Below are positions 35,786-39,373 of a stretch of DNA of 39,373 nt, piece after piece. Origin of the DNA: an uncultured Rhodopila sp. (GTDB taxonomy: Bacteria; Pseudomonadota; Alphaproteobacteria; Acetobacterales; Acetobacteraceae); contig CAIZFE010000073.1 of NCBI GenBank assembly GCA_903932145.1, forward strand, positions 1 to 39,373, written 5' to 3'. The stretch's first letter is position 1. Every line of letters starts with the position of its first letter. The position numbers were made by a program, and so were the translations under genes. Below the pieces are notes generated by a model, which ran no database searches, was not told the origin of the DNA, and saw nothing but the letters and a program-made list of their open reading frames with translations.

Positions 35786-36406
35786 ATGCGGCCGATCGCT
35801 TCGCTATCTCTGGCGCTCTTTCTGAGCGGCTGTGGTTATCAAACTTGGTGGAATCCGCCGTTTACCGCAGGGTATAACCCTAACCGGCCGATGAGCGGCA
35901 GCGAGAATATGGCCAGAGCGCAGGGGAACGAACCCGCCGTGGCAGCGTTAACCACAGAGCCGGGCGGCATATGGCCAGGTCCCTTGCCTCCGCCGCAAAC
36001 TCTGAAAGACCTGGAACTTAACGGCGATCTGACGTCACAACCCGAAGCCCCGGTGCGGGGATCGCCGTTGCAGCGCAACGGCGGGGCGCCCTCACCGTCG
36101 CCCAATCCGACCTCGGGTAGCGGCACACCGCCAATGGGCAGTCCCGGGCCGGAGATCATGGCTCCGCAATCGGCGACGGGCTCGCCCGGCTATGCCATGC
36201 CGCCCGCCGCCCCGCCATCCCGTGGATCCGCCGGGCAGGTTCTTCACACACAGGAAGGACCTGTCGTCGTAACGGGGGGTGGTTCCGGCTATAAGACGAC
36301 CATCAACCCGGCTGGCGGGCAGTCGATTGTCGTACCGAATGGCAACGGCACCAGCACGGTGATTCATCCGGATGGTCGCATAGAAACTATTCCCACTCCC
36401 AAATGA
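35786..36406 (+). CDS. Putative proline/glycine-rich lipoprotein of unknown function
   Basis: I do not recognise a family. The 206 aa product starts with a short lipoprotein signal (MRPIASLSLALFLSGC) whose lipobox LSGC would put the lipidated Cys at residue 16. The mature part is low-complexity, rich in Pro, Gly, Ser and Asn. It ends with a short beta-like region (GPVVVTGGGSGYKTTINP and STVIHPDGRIETIPTPK). The start was chosen because a GAGGG sits 8 nt upstream; an in-frame ATG at 35771 is the alternative, and the frame is open further up inside mobB. Its stop overlaps the moaD start (ATGA), so it is co-translated with a cofactor gene without obvious reason. Confidence 0.72.
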   Translation: MRPIASLSLALFLSGCGYQTWWNPPFTAGYNPNRPMSGSENMARAQGNEPAVAALTTEPGGIWPGPLPPPQTLKDLELNGDLTSQPEAPVRGSPLQRNGGAPSPSPNPTSGSGTPPMGSPGPEIMAPQSATGSPGYAMPPAAPPSRGSAGQVLHTQEGPVVVTGGGSGYKTTINPAGGQSIVVPNGNGTSTVIHPDGRIETIPTPK

Positions 36407-36687
36407 GACCGCCACATCCGACGGTCGATGAACCGCTGACCATTCTGTACTTCGCCTGGCTGCGGGAACGAACCGGATTGGTTCGGGAGGACGTTGGTTT
36501 ACCCAACGGCGTCGAAACCGTTGCCGGATTGGTTGACTATTTGTCGTCGCGCGGCCCAGGATTCGCCGCAGCTTTTCAGAACCGTAAGACTGTGCGCTGC
36601 GCTGTCAATCAGGAGTTCGCCGATCCTTCGGTTCGCATTCAACCCGGCGATGAGGTTGCGTTCTTTCCTCCTGTAACCGGAGGTTAG
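36403..36687 (+). CDS. moaD: Molybdopterin synthase sulfur-carrier subunit MoaD
   Basis: MoaD is the ubiquitin-like protein whose C-terminal glycine becomes a thiocarboxylate and donates sulfur to molybdopterin. The 94 aa protein has the beta-grasp pattern: LTILYFAWLRERTGL at the start, CAVNQEFADPSVRIQPGDEVAFFPPVTGG landmarks CAVNQEF and GDEVAFFPPVTGG at the end, with the required terminal Gly-Gly. It overlaps the lipoprotein gene by 4 nt. The moaE partner gene, usually next in alphaproteobacteria, is not here; nadE follows after 166 nt. Confidence 0.93.
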   Translation: MRPPHPTVDEPLTILYFAWLRERTGLVREDVGLPNGVETVAGLVDYLSSRGPGFAAAFQNRKTVRCAVNQEFADPSVRIQPGDEVAFFPPVTGG

Positions 36688-36853
36688 ACAACCGACCGGC
36701 GGGACCGGCGGCCGAACGCTTGACAGGTCCACCGCCGTGGCGCCGGGCTCCTGAGTTCGGTCCGGCCCTCCATCGTGTGGATACCTGGTCGGCGTCGGAT
36801 GGCGCAATCCTGCAACCCGCGCCATAGTACCGTCCGCACAGACCTGGATCGCC

Positions 36854-38890
36854 ATGAGCTTTCGTTCCCTCTATCGTCACGGTTTCGCCCGCGTCGCCGC
36901 TTGCACTACGACCGCCGTGTTGGCCGATCCGGCGAGCAACGCACTGACGATCCTACGTATGGCCAGACATTGCGACCATCAGTCGGTGGCGGTGGCGGTG
37001 TTTCCCGAACTTGGTTTGTCGGGCTATTCCATCGGTGATCTGTTCCAGCAGAAGATCGTGCTCGACGCGGTGGAAGCCGCGATCAACACCGTTGTCCTCG
37101 GCTCCGCCGACCTGATGCCGCTGTTTTTGGTGGGCGCCCCGATCCGCCACATGGGCGCCCTGTATAACTGCGCCCTCGCCATACATCGCGGAAAATTGCT
37201 CGGCATCGTCCCAAAAATCCACCTGCCGAATTACCGCGAATTCTATGAGCAGCGTCACTTCGTCAGTGGCGATGGCACCGATGGAGGTTTCATAACCATA
37301 TGCGGCCTCACGGTCCCGTTCGGCACCGACCTGCTGTTCGCCGCCGACGACCTGCCCGGCCTGATCGTCCACGCCGAAATTTGCGAGGACGTCTGGGTCC
37401 CAAACCCACCTAGCGGCGAGGCGGCCGTGGCCGGTGCCACCGTCCTTGCCAACCTGTCCGCTAGCAACATCACGATTGGCAAAGCGGAAGCCCGCCGGCT
37501 GCTCTGCCGCTCTCAATCCGCCCGGTGTTTGGCAGTCTATCTGTACGCCGCCGCCGGGGCGGGTGAATCCACCACCGATCTGGCCTGGGACGGCCAGGCA
37601 TCCGTCTTCGAGAACGGCAACACTTTGGTCGAAACCGAACGGTTTCCCCTGGCCGATCAGGCTGCCATCGCGGATATCGACCTTGGATTGCTGGCACATG
37701 AGCGTTTACAGATGGGGTCGTTCGACACCAACCGCCGCCGCCATGCGCGTTCTTTCCGTAGCATCAGCTTCACCGTAAATCCGCCCACCGGTGACATTGG
37801 CTTTCGCCGCAAGATGGAGCGCTTCCCCTTCGTGCCGGCAGACGTCGCCCGGCTGGGGCAGGATTGCTACGAGGCGTACAACATCCAGGTCTCCGGACTG
37901 GCGCAGAGACTGCGTGCCACCGGCCTGAAAAAGGTGGTGATCGGGATTTCAGGCGGTCTGGACTCCACCCAGGCATTACTGGTTTCCGCCCAGGCGTTCG
38001 ACCTGCTGGGTCTGCCGCGCGCCGGCATTTTGGCTTATACAATGCCAGGCTTCGCAACCTCCGACTACACCAAATCAAACGCCTGGAAATTGATGACGTC
38101 GCTCGGTGTCACCGCCGCCGAACTGGATATCAAACCCGCCGCGAAACAGATGCTGACGGATCTCGGTCACCCCTACGCCACCGCCATCAACGCCTATGAC
38201 ATCACGTTCGAGAACGTGCAGGCCGGCTTGCGCACCGACTATCTGTTCCGCTTGGCCAACTACCACGCAGGCATCGTTATCGGCACCGGTGATTTGTCCG
38301 AACTGGCACTGGGCTGGTGCACCTATGGCGTTGGCGACCAGATGGCACATTACAACGTCAACGCCGGCGTTCCCAAGACCCTGATCCAACACCTGATTCG
38401 TTGGATTATTGGCACGAGGCTTTTCGCCGACGATGTTCTGGAAACCCTGGAGGCCATTGTTTCGACCGAAATCTCCCCTGAATTGGTGCCTGTAGCCGAG
38501 GGTGAAGCCCCGCAAAGCACCGAAGCAAAGATTGGTCCCTACGCCCTACAGGACTTCACTTTGTTCCACATCCTGCGCTACGGTTTCGTGCCGTCAAAAA
38601 TCGCCTTTATGGCGTTGCAGACCTGGGAAAATGTGGATCATGGCGATTGGCCACCGCATTTCCAACCTGGTCGGCGTGTCGCCTACGACCTGAAGCAAAT
38701 CCGTCACTGGATGCAGGTCTTCCTGACCCGTTTTTTCGCCTTCAGCCAATTCAAGCGCAGCGCCATGCCCAATGGCCCGAAAGTCTCCGCGGGAGGATCG
38801 TTGTCGCCAAGGGGCGATTGGCGGGCACCGTCGGATGGCAACGCCGCCGCGTGGTTGGCAGAACTCGAACGCAACGTTCCAGCGGAATAG
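36854..38890 (+). CDS. nadE: Glutamine-dependent NAD(+) synthetase
   Basis: NadE amidates nicotinic acid adenine dinucleotide to NAD+ using glutamine. At 678 aa it is the long two-domain form, as in Mycobacterium. The N-terminal nitrilase-like glutaminase has its catalytic Glu in [10 protein letters not shown] (about 55), Lys in [12 protein letters not shown] (about 121) and Cys177 in EICEDVWVP. The C-terminal synthetase has the ATP-pyrophosphatase P-loop [11 protein letters not shown] (about 364-374). [19 protein letters not shown] further on is typical of the family. No strong Shine-Dalgarno precedes the ATG. Nothing in the neighbourhood is NAD-related. Confidence 0.95.
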   Translation: MSFRSLYRHGFARVAACTTTAVLADPASNALTILRMARHCDHQSVAVAVFPELGLSGYSIGDLFQQKIVLDAVEAAINTVVLGSADLMPLFLVGAPIRHMGALYNCALAIHRGKLLGIVPKIHLPNYREFYEQRHFVSGDGTDGGFITICGLTVPFGTDLLFAADDLPGLIVHAEICEDVWVPNPPSGEAAVAGATVLANLSASNITIGKAEARRLLCRSQSARCLAVYLYAAAGAGESTTDLAWDGQASVFENGNTLVETERFPLADQAAIADIDLGLLAHERLQMGSFDTNRRRHARSFRSISFTVNPPTGDIGFRRKMERFPFVPADVARLGQDCYEAYNIQVSGLAQRLRATGLKKVVIGISGGLDSTQALLVSAQAFDLLGLPRAGILAYTMPGFATSDYTKSNAWKLMTSLGVTAAELDIKPAAKQMLTDLGHPYATAINAYDITFENVQAGLRTDYLFRLANYHAGIVIGTGDLSELALGWCTYGVGDQMAHYNVNAGVPKTLIQHLIRWIIGTRLFADDVLETLEAIVSTEISPELVPVAEGEAPQSTEAKIGPYALQDFTLFHILRYGFVPSKIAFMALQTWENVDHGDWPPHFQPGRRVAYDLKQIRHWMQVFLTRFFAFSQFKRSAMPNGPKVSAGGSLSPRGDWRAPSDGNAAAWLAELERNVPAE

Positions 38891-39308
38891 AAGAATTTTT
38901 CTGCCTCCTCGCCGATCCGCATAGGTAGTCAGGACCACCTCTTGCTTGCTAATCTTCGCTACCTACCTCGTCAGTTTATTTCTTCGGCTGACACGCGACG
39001 TTTCTTCGTCCCGGCCTGTGGATTCCAAAGGCGTCGCGAACGGCCGCGGTCAATGATGGCCGCAGGCCACCGCGCAGCGTCCTCGAGGGCGGCTGCACGC
39101 GACGCCAGGCTCAGACAGGACGGCCAAAGTGACGGACGACCAAGCATGCGCCATCGTAAATCCAGCCGTCGGATTGTCCTGTGACCTTGACTTGAGTTGG
39201 CCACAACCTTTGGTGCAGTCAAGCGAGCTAAACCGAAGTTCCGTCTTCGGCAGAACGTAAATCACTCACAAGAAACAATAAATCCAAGACCATACCCTGC
39301 GTTACTGG
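38891..39308. other. 418 nt without a recognisable gene
   Basis: I see no protein family, tRNA or conserved RNA in this stretch. Short open frames exist on both strands but are Arg/Ser-rich and overlap each other. An imperfect inverted repeat (38923-38940) 33 nt past nadE and the hairpin at 39233-39250 are the only structures. Confidence 0.5.
39233..39250 (-). terminator. Possible terminator of the minus-strand gene at the right edge
   Basis: A perfect 6 bp stem (CCGAAG/CTTCGG, loop TTCCGT) is followed on the minus strand by TTT. It lies 59 nt beyond the stop of the partial gene at 39309. The stem is short and the T-run brief, so termination would be weak. Confidence 0.3.
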
Positions 39309-39373
39309 CTACACTGCGATCTCCAGCAGCTCGAACGCCCGCCGCTGCACCGGGGTTGGGCGGGTCAACACGC
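39309..39373 (-). CDS. 3' end of an unidentified gene (partial)
   Basis: On the minus strand the frame is open from the window edge to a TAG at 39309-39311, encoding a tail LTRPTPVQRRAFELLEIAV. The PTPxQxRAFELL pattern recalls from memory the C-terminal ends of some insertion-sequence transposases, but 20 residues cannot settle this. The gene continues beyond the window. Confidence 0.4.
   Translation of the reverse strand, partial: VLTRPTPVQRRAFELLEIAV

Noticed and set aside
36688..36853. moaE expected after moaD
   Set aside because: The gap is only 166 nt, with GC-rich short repeats and no MoaE-like frame.
38923..38940. Imperfect palindrome after nadE as intrinsic terminator
   Set aside because: The stem has an internal mismatch, almost no loop and no T-run.
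1..39373. tRNA genes, rRNA genes, CRISPR arrays, prophage or defence cluster
   Set aside because: Read through both strands by eye without finding cloverleaf-like sequences, regularly spaced repeats, phage structural genes or toxin-antitoxin pairs. A tRNAscan or CRISPR search would settle it.

Overview
The window looks like chromosomal DNA from a high-GC alphaproteobacterium, most likely Acetobacteraceae or another Rhodospirillales-type lineage. That is inferred from gene content and order (purN-purM, perM-hda-ppk-ppx, the ctaC-D-B-coxF-G-E oxidase cluster, glnE-bcp, uvrC-pgsA-mobB-moaD), from a Rhodobacter-type phosphatidylethanolamine methyltransferase, and from codon use. No database search was possible. 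Almost all of the window is single-copy housekeeping DNA. I see no CRISPR array, defence island, prophage, tRNA or rRNA.

Layout. 1-65 holds the last codons of a + strand gene. 142-1871 (minus) is purM-purN, overlapping by 4 nt. 1969-8751 (plus) is one tightly packed run: CDP-alcohol phosphatidyltransferase, AI-2E/PerM permease, the DnaA regulator HdaA, polyphosphate kinase, exopolyphosphatase and a GNAT acetyltransferase. 8798-16595 (minus) is the aa3-type cytochrome c oxidase cluster read ctaC, ctaD, ctaB, coxF (47 codons), ctaG, ctaE, DUF983, SURF1, with an M32 carboxypeptidase coupled at its end. 16774-20496 (minus) carries ctpA, a divergent polysaccharide deacetylase, a tatA and pmtA. 20879-23900 holds an EamA exporter (+), a 14-TM MFS exporter (-) and a YggT protein (-). 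23990-24404 is a frameshifted, truncated IS4-family transposase. 24645-27851 (minus) is a large AsmA-like envelope protein whose 5' end almost abuts that of glnE. 27870-32160 (plus) is glnE, bcp and a pteridine-reductase-type SDR. 32161-32615 is non-coding and contains an AT-rich stretch and a perfect DnaA box. 32616-38890 (plus) is uvrC, pgsA, mobB, a small lipoprotein, moaD and glutamine-dependent NAD synthetase. The right edge holds the tail of an unidentified minus-strand gene.

How the genes work together. The oxidase block supplies the three core subunits, haem farnesylation (CtaB), copper delivery (CtaG) and assembly help (SURF1, CoxF). The left plus-strand run links phospholipid synthesis, replication-initiation control and polyphosphate metabolism through overlapping stop and start codons. 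CtpA and the deacetylase are a usual cell-envelope pair. PgsA, a second CDP-alcohol phosphatidyltransferase and PmtA all act on phospholipids.

I did not find a clearly new multi-gene system. The observations I would check first are: (1) paired substitutions in oxidase subunits I and II at two protein ligands of the non-redox Mg/Mn site (Asp to Asn and Glu to Gln); (2) the AT-rich segment with DnaA and CtrA-like motifs upstream of uvrC; and (3) the short spacing in the catalytic motif of the first CDP-alcohol phosphatidyltransferase.
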